Below, piece by piece: positions 1 to 10,974 of a DNA stretch of 64,000 nucleotides. The notes under the pieces were generated by a model. The model had not been told where the DNA came from. It was given only the letters and a program-made list of their open reading frames with translations, and ran no database searches. The stretch comes from Ananas comosus. Lineage: Eukaryota > Streptophyta > Magnoliopsida > Poales > Bromeliaceae. Location of the stretch: the NCBI RefSeq assembly GCF_001540865.1, contig NC_033642.1, forward strand, positions 1,785,125 through 1,849,124. The letters run 5' to 3'. The position numbers and the translations under genes are program-made. Each line of letters starts with the position of its first letter. Position 1 is the stretch's first letter.

Positions 1-1171
1 TTTAGAGCCTAAATTACCAACTGTGCTAACAGTAAAAGATTATTAGTTGCTCAATCACTACATTTTAAATATCCATAATTTTTTGCAGGAAAACTACATG
101 GTTAGGAAATTGCTTATTGGATCTATAACACACTTAACCCATAGGGACCCTTTTTATTTGACTGAATTGCCCTTTTGGTCCTCAAAATTTAAATTAATTT
201 TTATTTTGAACTTTCTAAATTATGGCAATTAAGTTTCAAGATCCAATTTAATTAACTTAATGCTAACATGTCGGTAATGCGGAAGTAATATATAGCATTT
301 TAATTAATGATACGGCATTGATTAAAATGTCATATTCCTTTCACATCAACGACTGCAATCTTTAGTCAACTAAATTCTTTTGAGGCAGTATTTTGCAACA
401 ATTTAGAAAATTTGAGGACCAAACAGTCACGCCCGTCAATGTTCGGGGACCAAATTAAGGTATAATTTAGCCAAAATTTTGGTTTGGCTCATAATATGAT
501 GAAAGGTACACTTAGATCCATGTTATCTTGGGGGATAGCAACTGGTGGAGAGAGATAAAAATAATAAGCAGCATTATTTGGGATGGCCCTACTGTTTTTG
601 TTTTCGGTGTTGAATTATTGATCTTGTTTGGTCGGAATTATTGTTCCTTAAAATTCGCAATGAAAAGTCCAAGATCCCAAAATCATCATCATGTGGTGTT
701 GGGCTTTCTTTGCATTTAATTCCTTAACAATTTCTTTTTACAAATAGCCTCATAAAATTTATATTTGTAAAACTGATTCTATCTCTGCCACGTGAGCGCT
801 ACGCAAGCGCTACGTTGGAAGTGAAGTTTTTTTAAGTTGAATACGCTAAACTATTTACCGTGTTCAAATACGATGACTTCGTGTTCCCCCTTGTACCTTT
901 TTTACCAATAAATCGCCGTGGATGTGTGGTGATGGTCGGATTTCCCTACAAGACCGCCAAGGTGGTAGAAGGAAGCACCGCGGATGGAGGCTCGACGAGA
1001 ATGTGGTGGTTATGGCCGTTGTGGTGGTGGTGGGGCAGGCGCTGGAGGATGTAGAGTTGGAGCTCATGGGGTGCGGCAACGGCAGAGGAGTAGGAGGTGG
1101 CAGCTACGGAGGATGCATATAGCAGGCGAGGAGGCGGAGGAGAAGGAGAGGGGATGCGCCGGGCTATGTGT
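1..1171. other. Intergenic, no convincing gene
   Basis: AT-rich DNA. A fold-back element occupies about 165-475. About 735-880 looks like an eroded relative of the Mutator-like terminal inverted repeat found intact at 43.5 and 47.3 kb: the same run of motifs occurs (AAATAGCC, TTTATATTTG, a GCCACG block, then a degenerate CTATTTACCGTGTTC). About 920-1170 is GGT/GGC-rich with short overlapping open frames that I do not recognise. No splice-consistent gene model could be built. Confidence 0.5.
165..475. repeat. Fold-back element, TGGTCCTCAAA family (copy 1)
   Basis: The left arm starts with CCTTTTGGTCCTCAAA and TTCTAAATTATGGCAATTAAG. The right arm carries the inverted counterparts AACAATTTAGAAAATTTGAG and GAGGACCAAA. 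The arrangement matches copies near 6.6, 9.8, 17.9 and 34.3 kb, so this is a dispersed non-coding MITE-like family. The boundaries are approximate. Confidence 0.6.
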
Positions 1172-1180
1172 CACGAACAC

Positions 1181-1372
1181 AAAAAATTCTAGAATGCAAC
1201 GGGTATATTGATGACGTGGCGTAACAAATCAATCAAATGTCTCATTTTAAAGGTATATGTCCTATCATGATTATAAAAAAAAATATTTTTATTGTACTTT
1301 TGTTTGAAAAGAAGAAATGTGATTGACTTGTTATTGATGACGTGGTGTAAATGTAACAGTATAGAATTCCTC
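1181..1372. mobile_element. Mutator-type MITE (copy 1)
   Basis: A non-coding element of about 190 bp that starts AAAAAATTCTAGAATGCAAC and ends ATAGAATTCCTC. The short imperfect terminal inverted repeat is built on AATTCTA. It is flanked by 9-bp direct repeats CACGAACAC (1172-1180) and CACGGACAC (1373-1381), one mismatch. It is closely similar to 19114-19300, which has a perfect 9-bp duplication. The 9-bp duplication length is the Mutator-superfamily signature. Confidence 0.8.
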
Positions 1373-1381
1373 CACGGACAC

Positions 1382-1846
1382 GGACATGGAACACGGGACA
1401 CGACACCACTCAGCAAAGTTCAAAAGATAAGGACATGGACACGGCAAAGACACGACTAATAAAATATAATATTTTTAGTATAACATACATATTTATTATA
1501 TATAATATAATAATTTTGCAAACAAAATTATGTTTTTTATAAGGGATTCAAGGATCTACCAAATTATCATTACTTGATGCCATAATTCTACAACATTGAG
1601 GAAAAAAAAAATATACACATTAAAAAAATAACCGTTAATTTTAATTATAATACGGATGTAAAAAAAAATTAAAATAAAAAGAAAGAGAAAAAGAAAGAGA
1701 ATATCTTTTAACGTTAGAGGCTTTATTGAAGAAAAATCTAACAGAGATCAAAGATGAGATAAATAATTTTTTTATTAGGAGTAGAACTATATAAATTTTT
1801 TTTAATTATATTTTTTTCTAAAATTGTACATGAATTTTTTTTTTTT
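1382..1846. other. AT-rich intergenic DNA with a dispersed repeat
   Basis: About 1380-1550 (GGACACGG, GACACGGCAAAGACACG, then AATAAAATATAATATTTTTAG) resembles about 40980-41070 inside GOS12 intron 2. It is a dispersed repeat of unknown class. The remainder is A/T-rich with no gene. Confidence 0.4.
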
Positions 1847-2061
1847 GGGAAAACTTCAAAAACCCCCCCTGTGGTTTCGTGCATTCTCACTTTGCTACCC
1901 TGTGGTTTAAAACGTATCAATTTACTCCCCTGTGGTTTCATTTTTATCTTTTCGGAAGCTTTTTCGTTAATATTTCGTTAAATTATATACAAAAAACTTC
2001 AAATAACCATCTATATTTATCGAATAGTCACTTTAGTATCCTTTAATTTTAACTTTGTCAC
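1847..2061. repeat. Partial copy of the GGGAAAACTTCAAA palindromic element
   Basis: Begins GGGAAAACTTCAAAAACC, followed by repeats of CCCTGTGGTTT. This matches the left arm of the complete palindrome at 25764-26099. The copy runs into the single N at 2062, after which the sequence changes abruptly to GA/GC-rich DNA, so the right arm is missing or lost at an assembly join. Confidence 0.6.
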
Positions 2062-2062
2062 N

Positions 2063-2770
2063 AGGGCGAGGGTGAGAGCATGAGGGTGAGAGGCGAGGCG
2101 GGCCATTTTCGCCTCCGCCTCTGTCTCTGTTGCTTTCTTCGGCGAGAGGAAAAAAAATCAACGAGAGAAAAGAGGAGGAGAGAGAAAGAGGAAAGAGAAA
2201 AAGTAATAATGGTATTTTCGTCAGTTTGCTGAAATAGCTGACCGAATCTACAAAAATGAAAAAGGTGGCCCAGTTTTGCAAAAGCCCAAAATTAGTGAAT
2301 TTTTTATGCAAATTGGCCTAGTTAATATATTAGGAATACTTTTGTATATTTTGAAGCTCGGAAGAAATGTATATATTATATATGATAATTGAAAAGTAAA
2401 AGTATATAGAACATACGATTATTTATGACTCATTTTAATTCAACTATTTAAAATAAAAAAAAATGATTTAGCTACCTAATTTTTAAATTCATTTGATTTG
2501 ACCTTTTAATAACTCTTAAACTACAAAAATTAAATGCATAATTCATTTTTCATACAATTTATGCAACTACAATTTTATTAAAGTGAGTAGACTATCAAAT
2601 GGTTTATTTCAGGTAAATTTAAAGATTGAGTATTAAAATCAAAATTTTCAAAGGTTGAGTGGTTGAATCAAAACAGACCAAAATTCAGATAAATTCAATA
2701 AATTATTACACAGTTTAAATTTTATAGGGATAAAATTTTAATTTTAAAACCGTAGGTATATACATATGAA
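2063..2770. other. Intergenic, no gene seen
   Basis: A purine/pyrimidine-biased stretch at 2063-2210 is followed by AT-rich DNA. The open frames here are low-complexity and have no recognisable protein features. Confidence 0.4.
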
Positions 2771-2967
2771 ATTGTGTCCAAGAATAAACAGTGCCCTTAT
2801 CTCTTCGCCTCTCTGAGCTCTCTCTCTCTCTCTGTCTCTCTCTCTTTAATAAATGGTCGACTCTCTGTGAGCTCTTCGCCTGTCTTCCGAATCAAAGCAG
2901 GTAAGTTCAATTTCTGCTGGTTTAATCGCTATTCTCAAGAAAAGAGAAGCCGAGTGCCATCTCATCC

Positions 2968-3352
2968 ATGTCTGTCGGCGCCCAATATTCTATCTGCTAT
3001 CCTTCACCGTCGTTCCTCCCGGTTAGCTCCTCCGTAAGCTCTGCTCCCCTGTTCCGGTTGCCGCCTTCTGCTTCCACACTAAACTAAACTAAACTAAACT
3101 AAACCAAACTAAACTCTCCCACGTTCCTTAATTTTTTTTTTTGTCCCAGAGGGCGGCGGAGCCGAAGCCCTGCCGCAGCTGTAGAATCATCTCCGCGACT
3201 GCCCAGGTTTGCCCGTTGCTTTCGACGCTCCTCCTCCCCTCCCCCTGCATTCCTCTCAACCTATTCGAGAAACCATCACGAGTGTGTAATTCTTCTGGTT
3301 CCAGGGGGGAGAAAGTCGCAGCAGAAGGCGCGTATGGCGCCGCCGCAAGCTG
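2968..3352 (+). pseudogene. PTAC7: pTAC7-like gene, 5' exons only (partial)
   Basis: Three phase-0 exons can be read: 2968-3033 (22 codons, from ATG), 3150-3206 (19 codons) and 3305-3352 (16 codons), joined by GT/AG introns. The 57-residue product has a Ser/Pro-rich start like a plastid transit peptide, then CRSCRIISATAQ, then the basic block RRRVWRRRKL. As I remember it, that block is the hallmark of plastid transcriptionally active chromosome protein 7 (about 160 aa), where it is followed by an acidic Lys-Glu-Asp-Asp stretch. The last exon ends in a good donor (CTG then GTATGT). I searched the plus strand by eye to 15.9 kb and found no exon carrying the conserved remainder. Several transposable elements follow at once. 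It is either truncated, rearranged in assembly, or has a very long intron. A CT-rich leader and a possible 5'-UTR donor near 2900 (CAGGTAAGTT) suggest a real promoter end. Identification is from memory of the family. Confidence 0.55.
3077..3115. repeat. Pentanucleotide (ACTAA)n microsatellite
   Basis: About seven units of ACTAA, one diverged (ACCAA), inside intron 1 of the pTAC7-like fragment. Confidence 0.85.
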
Positions 3353-3525
3353 GTATGTGCCCACCTCCTAGGGCATTGATCGATCTCTATTTTCCTTTTT
3401 AAGCTTGATAATGAGGTTTTCATGTTTGATGTTGTAAAATGTATGTTGGGGAAACCGTTTTGTATGCTTTGGCTGCACATTCAAGGCTATACTAGACTAG
3501 ATGTAATTTTCTTGGCACCCTGCTC

Positions 3526-4126
3526 TAGGGGTGGCAATCCAGCTCGCTGTTCGCGAGCCAGCTCGTGTTTCGGCTTGAAATGAGCTCGAGATCGGCTCGC
3601 TCGTTTAGTAAACGAGCCGAACACAAGCTGGATTTTTCAGCTCGTTTAATAAACAAGCCGAACACGAGCTGTGGTCAGCTCACTCGTGTTCGGCTCGATA
3701 ACAGCTCGAATACATATATTTTATATTTATATAATTTATTTAATTTATATTTTTATATATAAATAAATAATTATATATAATATATATTTCTATTAGTTAA
3801 TTTTTAACAAAATAAAAATATAAATGCAAGTTTAATTATAAAAAAATTTATTTATATGTAAAGTTTTAACTATTACATCAAAGTCTAATGGATAAGATTT
3901 TATAAATTTATTTTTTATATATATTTAATCTAATTTTTTTTAATTTATTGTTTGTTGGCCAGCTCGTGCACTAGCTCGTGTTCAGCTCGTTAATAAACGA
4001 GCCGAACACGAGCTGGATTTTTCGGCTCGGTACTTTAGTGAGCCAGCTCGTGTTCGGCTCGTTTAATGAACGAGCCGAACACGAGCCAACTCCAGCTAGC
4101 TCGTGTTCGGCTCGTTTACACCCCTA
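3526..4126. mobile_element. hAT-type non-autonomous element (GAGCCGAACACGAGC family, copy 1)
   Basis: Starts TAGGGGTGGCAATCCAGCTC and ends GCTCGTTTACACCCCTA, that is, inverted hAT-like termini. The arms are packed with direct and inverted copies of GAGCCGAACACGAGC; the middle is a low-complexity AT core. It has no coding capacity. I could not see a convincing 8-bp duplication here, unlike copy 2 at about 7.8 kb. Confidence 0.75.
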
Positions 4127-5764
4127 CATAACGCTTAACCACGTAGAATCATTCACCTTCATAAAGAGGAAGCAAGTGGCTCTTCCACGGATAACAATTC
4201 TTTATTGGGGGCAATCCGGTGATTGGTGTATTCAACTCAAACTCAACCGTCGATCTTATATGGCAAAGATAAGGCCAATTTTATAAATATAAATTTTATA
4301 GGATTATTTGTAAATTTTTTTTATTAAGAGGCTAAATACAAAAAAAGCCTAATAATATACTCTCAAAAGAGTAAAATGTACGGATTCTTCTTCTACTATC
4401 ATGATAGTGCAAAGTTGAGTAATATATAACTTTTATGTTAATTAAACCGTTTAAATTTCTAAAAAATTATATATATTAAACTTTTAGTCTATAATCGTAA
4501 TCCCGAACTTATATCAGTTTAATGTGACAAGAATTAGAATGTCTATTTTCTACGGAAAAAAATGAAATTTGTCTTAACGTTCTGCGAGTGAAGTTTAGAA
4601 GTGTGTTGCAATATAAGAAAAGTAGAGGGACTATTCTGCATTTTTACCCATTGATGAATGACCAATCAATTGCATGATTGATGATCTTTTGAGTGACAGG
4701 TGTCAGCAGGATGTGCAATCACGTTGAATATGTAATTTCCACATGTTATTTTTATTTTCTTGAATTTTCTAGGATTTGTTTGATTAATTCTAGTTGTTAT
4801 CACATGACCATCACCTTAAATTTTAGTGAGATGTGTCACCATAAATGGATTACTGGTTAGGAACTTAATTTGTTCCTTGTTAAGCAACTCTATAGATAAT
4901 AATAAACTATTCACCGATTTATTTTCGATGATAAAACTTTAAAAATCGACAAACAGCATTATTGAACAAAATCTAAACCATTTAAATAAGTTGGAAATTA
5001 AATTATATATTTTTTTCGGTATTATTCTCTGGTTCACCAAATATACATAAAATAAATATCCTTAAACAAAGTGATAATACAATTTTTATATTTAAGACCT
5101 AGAGTTTATATCATGTTATAAATAGTTTAAAAAATTTTCCAACAGAAATTCAACTGATTTGAAATTTTTTATACTGTTAAACGAGTAAACACGTCATACT
5201 TATAAATTTTGTAATTCTTTGATCGTTCGATTAGTGATTTGGAATAGCTTGGCTTGTGTGCTTTTAGAAGTAATTTTGTCTTCGTGTTATCAAGTCGTTT
5301 TTTATTCTAGGACTTGTGAATTGACGATCGACTCAGTTAGACTTGATCTAGAGTATTCGAAGTATTTAAAAAATAAATTTTGCTATTTTTTAATATTATT
5401 TATCTAGTGATCGAAATAGCTCTAAATCAACAGCCGAAAATAAAAAACTTATAAAAATTGATGATATGAACTAAAATTTTAGATCAAAAATATTAATCTT
5501 GTTCTATATAGTATAAAAAATTTTTAATTAAAATTTTACGTGATTTGAATATTTTTATACTGTTAAACTTATAAACGTCTCACTAAGATCATTTAAATTA
5601 TTGATTTTTGGTCCCTCCGAAACAGATTACTAGCCAAATGATATCGAAAAATTACAAAATTTATTTTGAAGCTACTTCATCAAGTCTAATATAGTAGATC
5701 GTCAATTCGAAAGTCATAACATAGTGTGTCAATGTGTGTGTCTATATATGTATATTTATATAAG
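4127..5764. other. AT-rich intergenic DNA, no gene seen
   Basis: Strongly AT-rich with scattered short open frames lacking recognisable features. 5090-5720 has short stretches resembling the arms of the fold-back element that follows, so it may be an older, eroded copy. Confidence 0.4.
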
Positions 5765-6307
5765 AATCCAGCTACTATTCTTTTAGGAGAACGAAGGTCT
5801 TCGTCCTCCTAAATCATTTTAGATGATAGGAATTTCAAATCGATGATCAGAGCCGTTAAACTTGATGTAGAGTATTTAAAGTGTTTAAAAACTAAATTTC
5901 ATGAATTTTAAAAATTACTTACGTAGTGATCAAAGGATCACAAAATCAATAATTTTTAATGGCCTATACGATCTGCTTGCTAGTTTAACGACGTAGAACA
6001 ATCCAAACAGTTTGATTTTTTGATAGAAAATTCTTTATGCTTTTTAGATAATATTTGATAATTTCGACCATGAATTGAAAAGATCTAACATCTATTTTCA
6101 CAAGGTTATTCGTTTTTTACCGTTTATTTTTCGACTCTTCAATGAACTTAACGACGAATTTTAAAATTTATAAAATTTAGTTTCTACACGTTATAAATAC
6201 TCTAAATCAACTTTAACGGTTCTGATAATCAATTCAGAATTTCTATTATCTAAAACGACTTAGAAGGACGAAGGCCCCCGTCCTCCTAAAAGAATAGTAG
6301 CTGGACT
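5765..6307. mobile_element. Long fold-back (hairpin) element, CTACTATTCTTTTAGGA termini
   Basis: The whole element is an imperfect inverted repeat of about 540 bp. The left end has CCAGCTACTATTCTTTTAGG; the right end reads AAAGAATAGTAGCTGG. Inward motifs such as the GATCAGAGCCGTTAAACTTGA type also mirror each other. A transcript would fold into a long hairpin. It has no coding capacity. Related elements lie at 11.0-13.1 kb and in GOS12 intron 4 (38.2-38.9 kb). Confidence 0.75.
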
Positions 6308-6509
6308 GTATATATATTAATTTATATTTTATATTTTTATATATATTTTTGTCATAAGCAAGGGGGGCCAATGAGCTGGAGAGCCATGTGCACTGAGGAG
6401 ATACTAAGAATGTGGTAGTGTACCATGTGAGAAGAGGATCTATATTAGATTGAAGCTTATTATTTCATGTTAAATATTGCTAAGTTACAATGAATGGTGA
6501 CCACACCTC

Positions 6510-6538
6510 AAATAATAATAATAATAATAATAATCATC
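6510..6538. repeat. (AAT)n microsatellite
   Basis: About nine AAT units at the edge of a fold-back element. Confidence 0.85.
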
Positions 6539-6542
6539 ATAA

Positions 6543-6945
6543 GGGTATATTGCTTATTTGGTCCTCAAACCATAAAGTGTATGAATTTTTTATCCTCAAA
6601 CTTTAATTTGTTGTAATTTTTGTTCAAACTTAATTTAAATTGTATTACAATCAAGCCCTATAGCCTAATTTAGTTAGCTAAATATTGATTTAACGCTAAA
6701 GTTAGTGTGACTAATGATGTGCCAATAATTAAGATGCTATATTTTTTTTTTTCATCAGCGATGCATCAATATATAGTCAACTAAATTGGATCGTAGGACT
6801 TCATTGGAATACTTCTGAAAGTTTAAGCTAAAAATTGCGATAAAATAAAATTTGACTTTAAGCCAAAAATTGCGATAAATTAAAATTTGAGATCTAAAAT
6901 TATCACCTAACTCATAGTTTGAGAACCAAACGTACAATTTACCTT
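6543..6945. repeat. Fold-back element, TGGTCCTCAAA family (copy 2)
   Basis: Left end GCTTATTTGGTCCTCAAAC, right end GAGAACCAAACGTACAATTT. Inner arms share AACTTTAATTTGTTGTAATT and its inverse. No coding potential; about 400 bp. Confidence 0.7.
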
Positions 6946-7819
6946 AAAAAGAAAAAAAAAAGATATAGAGACACCTCAATTTTACTTTTTTTTATTAACG
7001 GTAATTTTGTCAAATTTAATAACTCTAATTATTTAATAATAAAATAAAAATATCATAATAATTAACAAGCAGTAGTAAATAGATTTTCTGACAATGCCAA
7101 CTCGAATAATTCAACATATCGTACATAATAAGAGTACAATTATTGAGGGATTCGAAAAAGAAGGGTCTAGATCAACTTTTTGGAGAATGATTTGGAAAAG
7201 GGTAAAGAATATGTTTTAACATTAAATGGATAATAATTACAAATGCGAAATTTTCGAACAATTCATTACATATATTTTACAGGATTAATTTCATAAAGAT
7301 TTACATATATTTTATAGGATTAATTTCATACAAATCCCTATAAACATAATGAATTGCAAATATATTCCTACAAAGTTCAACTTTTATATATTATTACTGT
7401 AAAAATCCTAATATTTTCAAATATGTTCATTTGATTCGTTACCATTAAAATACTATTTATTTTATAAGTGAAATGACTATTTTGCCATCACAAATATGCC
7501 CCTCTAAAAAGTCCCAACTATTGATTAAAGAAAAGTAAAAAGTCAATTCACCTCATTAACTAATTAACGTTAAGTATTTTACCTGTGATTAACTAATTTT
7601 TTCTAATGAATCCTAACGATAGGGATATATTTGAAACCATCAGAACTTTTACAGAGACAACAAATAAAAGTTGAACTTTGAAGGAATATATTTATAAGGG
7701 ATAATTACCTATATACCCCTTATATGTTTTAAAATATCCGATTTATCCCTACTTTTTTTTTTTTCTTTCTAAAATACCCCTCATATATTCCACCGTTATT
7801 GTAAAATACCACCGCAGTT

Positions 7820-8563
7820 AGGGGTGGCAATCCAGCTCACTGTTCGCGTGCCAGCTCGTATTCGGCTCGAAATGAGCTCGAGATCGGCTCGCTCGTGTAG
7901 TAAACGAGCCGAACGCGAGCTGGATTTTACAACTCGTTTAATAAACAAGCCGAACATGAGCCGGGTCAACTCGCTCGTGGTTCGGCTCGATAACAGCTCG
8001 ATACATATATTTGTATTATATAATTTATTTAATTTATATTATATAAATAAATAATTATATATAATATATATTTTTATATTTGATTTTTAGCAAAATAAAA
8101 ATATAAATGCGAGTTTAATNNNNNNNNNNNNNNNNNNNNNNNNNNNNCAGCTCGAAGCTCGCAAGCCTCTCGAGCAGCCAGCAGCTCGCAGCTCGCAAGC
8201 CTCTCGAGCAGCCAGCAGCTCGCAGCTCGCAAGCCTCTCGAGCCTCCCCTGCTGCTTCCCCTGCTGCTTCCCCTTCAGGTAAATATATAATTAAATCTAA
8301 TATAAAAAAGACTCATTTATATGTAAAGTTTCAAAAGATCAAAGTCTAATGGATAATATTGGATAAATTTATTTTGTATATAAATTTATACTAATCATTT
8401 TAATTTATTATTCGTTGGGCAGCTCGTGAGCTAGCTCGTGTTCGGCTCGTTAATAAACGAGCCAAACACGAGGTGAATGTTTCGGCTCGATACTTTAACG
8501 AGCCATCTCGCCGAACACGAGCTGACCCCAGCTCGCTCGTGTTCGGCTCGTTTACACCCCTAC
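7820..8563. mobile_element. hAT-type non-autonomous element (copy 2) with 8-bp TSD
   Basis: Begins AGGGGTGGCAATCCAGCTC and ends GCTCGTTTACACCCCTAC. It is flanked by perfect 8-bp direct repeats CCGCAGTT at 7812-7819 and 8564-8571, the duplication size made by hAT transposases. It contains a sequence gap (8120-8147). Next to the gap are tandem repeats of about 40 bp containing CTCGCAAGCCTCTCGAGCAG (8148-8275) that copy 1 lacks. Confidence 0.88.
8148..8275. repeat. Tandem repeat beside an assembly gap
   Basis: About three units of roughly 40 bp built on CAGCTCGCAAGCCTCTCGAG, then two CCCCTGCTGCTT units. The array starts directly at the N run, so its true length is unknown. Confidence 0.75.
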
Positions 8564-8571
8564 CCGCAGTT

Positions 8572-9752
8572 ATCTCCTGTTAAGTTCACTTAGGTTAAAC
8601 GTGAGTTAAATATCTACCACAGTTAAAAAAAATTAAAATGCCAATTTTGTCCTTGACTTAAGGGCAAATAAGAAATATTAGTGACCGTAGAGGGGTATGT
8701 TTGAAAAGACTAAAAGTCAAAATACTTTTTGTGCCTCTGACTTTAAGGGCAAATAAATAAGAATATCAGTGATGGTGGAAGGATATATTTGAAATGGCAA
8801 AATAATAATTTTACATAGATAACAGAGTTAATTAACAGATTTTAACTTTAGGAGTATAGTAGAAATAGGTTGGAACGTAGAAAGTTATTTTCAATATTAG
8901 CTTTCTAAAAGGGATAAATCGAAAAATCGAAACTTTTCAGGAATATATAAGTAATTGCCTCTATTTATAATACACTATACTTGTAGAGACCTGCGTGAAA
9001 TTAATTCTATTTTATATGGGTCTGCGAGGTATATCTGAGTTAGGGTTGAGTATTGGAGTTTTCGTTCATTTCTCGACATAAAAAATTTAATAAAATAATA
9101 AATTGATTAATGCCAAGGGTATATAAATAAATATGCATATTTTAATGGATATAATAATCCAAAAAATTCCTGTGGAGGGTCAGAGAGTTTTTATATATAT
9201 ATATAGTTTATTTGAAATTCTTTAATGCATAAAGAGTTGAAAATGTCTGTTTGTACAGATTATATTTAATAATAATATAAAATTTTTGATTAAATTATAT
9301 AGGACAAAAATGTACAGAGAAATTCTGTAAACGTTTTAGCTCTTTTGTAAATAGGCTTCTCAAATTTCAATTTTAAAAATTAGAACCCCTAATCCCTTTG
9401 TTCAGTTAAAATTACTAATTATACAGCCGTTTTAGTCATATGCATATCTAGCATATAATCGCAGAAACGTAAAATAATTAATTTCTTCTATTTTAACTTA
9501 AGAAAAAGTAACAAAAATAGAATGTAAATTCAATTTTTATACTAAATTATCAAAATTAGAAGAGAGAAAAGAATAAATTTTATTTTTTTCATATTTGAAA
9601 TCTCTTAAAATTTTGAGATAGACGTGCAATCAAAATAATTGTGTAATTAGTAATCTCCGCTAAGGAATAATTGTCAAACTTAAACGTTTTTGTGGTTTTT
9701 TTGTAAATGAGTTAAAGGTTTAGGAGTTCGTTGTGTATTTTACCCAATTATT
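8572..9752. other. AT-rich intergenic DNA, no gene seen
   Basis: Up to 8960 this is the right part of the interrupted element. Beyond that it is A/T-rich with no coherent open frame and no splice-consistent exon. Confidence 0.4.
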
Positions 9753-10048
9753 ATTGGATAAATTGCACCTTTGGTCCTTAAACTTTAATTTATTATAATT
9801 TTTTACTCGAATTTTTAGAATTATTACAAGCAAGTCTCAAAATCCAATCTACATAGCTAATATCACTGCTTAGCTGATGTAAAAGTAATATATTATTTTA
9901 ATTTTTATAGTATCATTAATTACAATACTTTTATATTACTTCTATATTAACTGTATATCAATATTTAATCAACTAGATTAGGTTATCATACTTAATTGCA
10001 ATAATTTTAAAAGTTCGAGCAAAAATTATAATAAATTAAGGGCTAAAT
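9753..10048. repeat. Fold-back element, TGGTCCTCAAA family (copy 3)
   Basis: Left end AAATTGCACCTTTGGTCC followed by AACTTTAATTTATTATAAT. The right arm has AGTTCGAGCAAAAATTATAA and ATAAATTAAGGGCTAAATT. The middle carries inverted TAAAAGTAATAT motifs. About 300 bp, non-coding. Confidence 0.7.
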
Positions 10049-10733
10049 TATAGAAATCCCCCCCCTCGCCGCCCCCCCCCACCTACATACCCATTTTTTT
10101 ACTTTTTTTCAAAGATTTTAATCTTAATTTAGCCACTTTAATTTCAGAAAATTGTAAAAGAGTCGACATAAATTAGGGATAAAATATAATTGTCTTTACT
10201 TTTCCATCTAAAGATATTTTTTTAAATTTTTTTTTTGTTTTTTGATGGATTTAGGGTAGAAATTTAAAAAAAGACGAATAGTTGATTTAAATCTGACGAA
10301 AATCAGGGAAAATGGGCCTAATGTAAAAATTGAAATGTTGAAGATGGTTATATAGCTTTTGAAGTTAAGGATGAGTAAAGTGAAACGGCTTTTGTTGAAA
10401 AAAAATTTTGTGAATTATCTTAATTAAGTTGAGGATGATGCTGTAGTTTATAGTTGAGGTCACGTGCGATTTATCTTCATCGTTCATGCCATGTCAGTAC
10501 ATATGCGGGTAGCTTTTTGAGGTGGCATGAGCAGTGTAGTGTAGCTGTTTCCATCATCAATCTGTACGTTTCCATGTTATGGCACAACACATGGTTTTTT
10601 TATGTTATTTATGTCCTCTTCAACAAACAACCAAAAAACAAACTAAACACTTTGTGGTTATTGATTAGAGGAGAAAGGGTGCAATGGGAATTATTCTCTT
10701 AGATATCCTATTTGCATCAATTTTATTATATTA
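10049..10733. other. Intergenic, C-rich tract then AT-rich DNA
   Basis: A poly-C tract lies at about 10059-10081. The open frame at 10454-10702 has no recognisable domain. Confidence 0.35.
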
Positions 10734-10925
10734 GGCTGGGGTACTTACTTCTATAAGTATGAACTCCTTGTATCATAAATTTTTACCGTTTGATTGATGA
10801 GATGTGTGGTTAGGATGATGAGTTCCCATTAGATGATAGTGTTCCCCTAGGGTGATGGTGTTGGTGATAGCTATGAGTAACGGATGAATTGATCATGAAT
10901 AAATTTAAGGGCGAAAAATTATGGT
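10734..10925. mobile_element. Short GGCTACTAT-type MITE, truncated copy
   Basis: Starts TAGGCTGGGGTACTTACTTC and contains ATTGATGAGATGTGTGGTTA, matching 12714-12966. The right end is degraded. Confidence 0.55.
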
Positions 10926-10974
10926 ATAAAGGCCAATATATAATGTATCGTGCCGATCTTATATATATATTGGA

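Larger units (their letters stand above)
7698..8960. mobile_element. Non-autonomous element interrupted by a hAT insertion
   Basis: The outer ends are inverted: GGGATAATTACCTATATACC at 7698, and a right end whose reverse complement reads AGGCAATTACTTATATATTC. The body is about 510 bp once the internal hAT element (7820-8563) is removed. The class is unknown. A similar left end may occur near 48130. Confidence 0.5.

Noticed and set aside
984..1211. GC/GGT-rich open frames as a gene
   Set aside because: Overlapping low-complexity frames on both strands, Gly/Val-rich by composition, with no splice-consistent extension and an adjoining transposon relic.
2033..2311. Open frame spanning the N at 2062
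   Set aside because: It crosses an assembly ambiguity and is composed of Ser/Leu/Phe-rich low-complexity sequence.
3700..3960. Periodic short repeats as a CRISPR array
   Set aside because: The repeats are GAGCCGAACACGAGC inverted motifs of a plant hAT-like element with irregular spacing; CRISPR is not expected in a plant nuclear genome.
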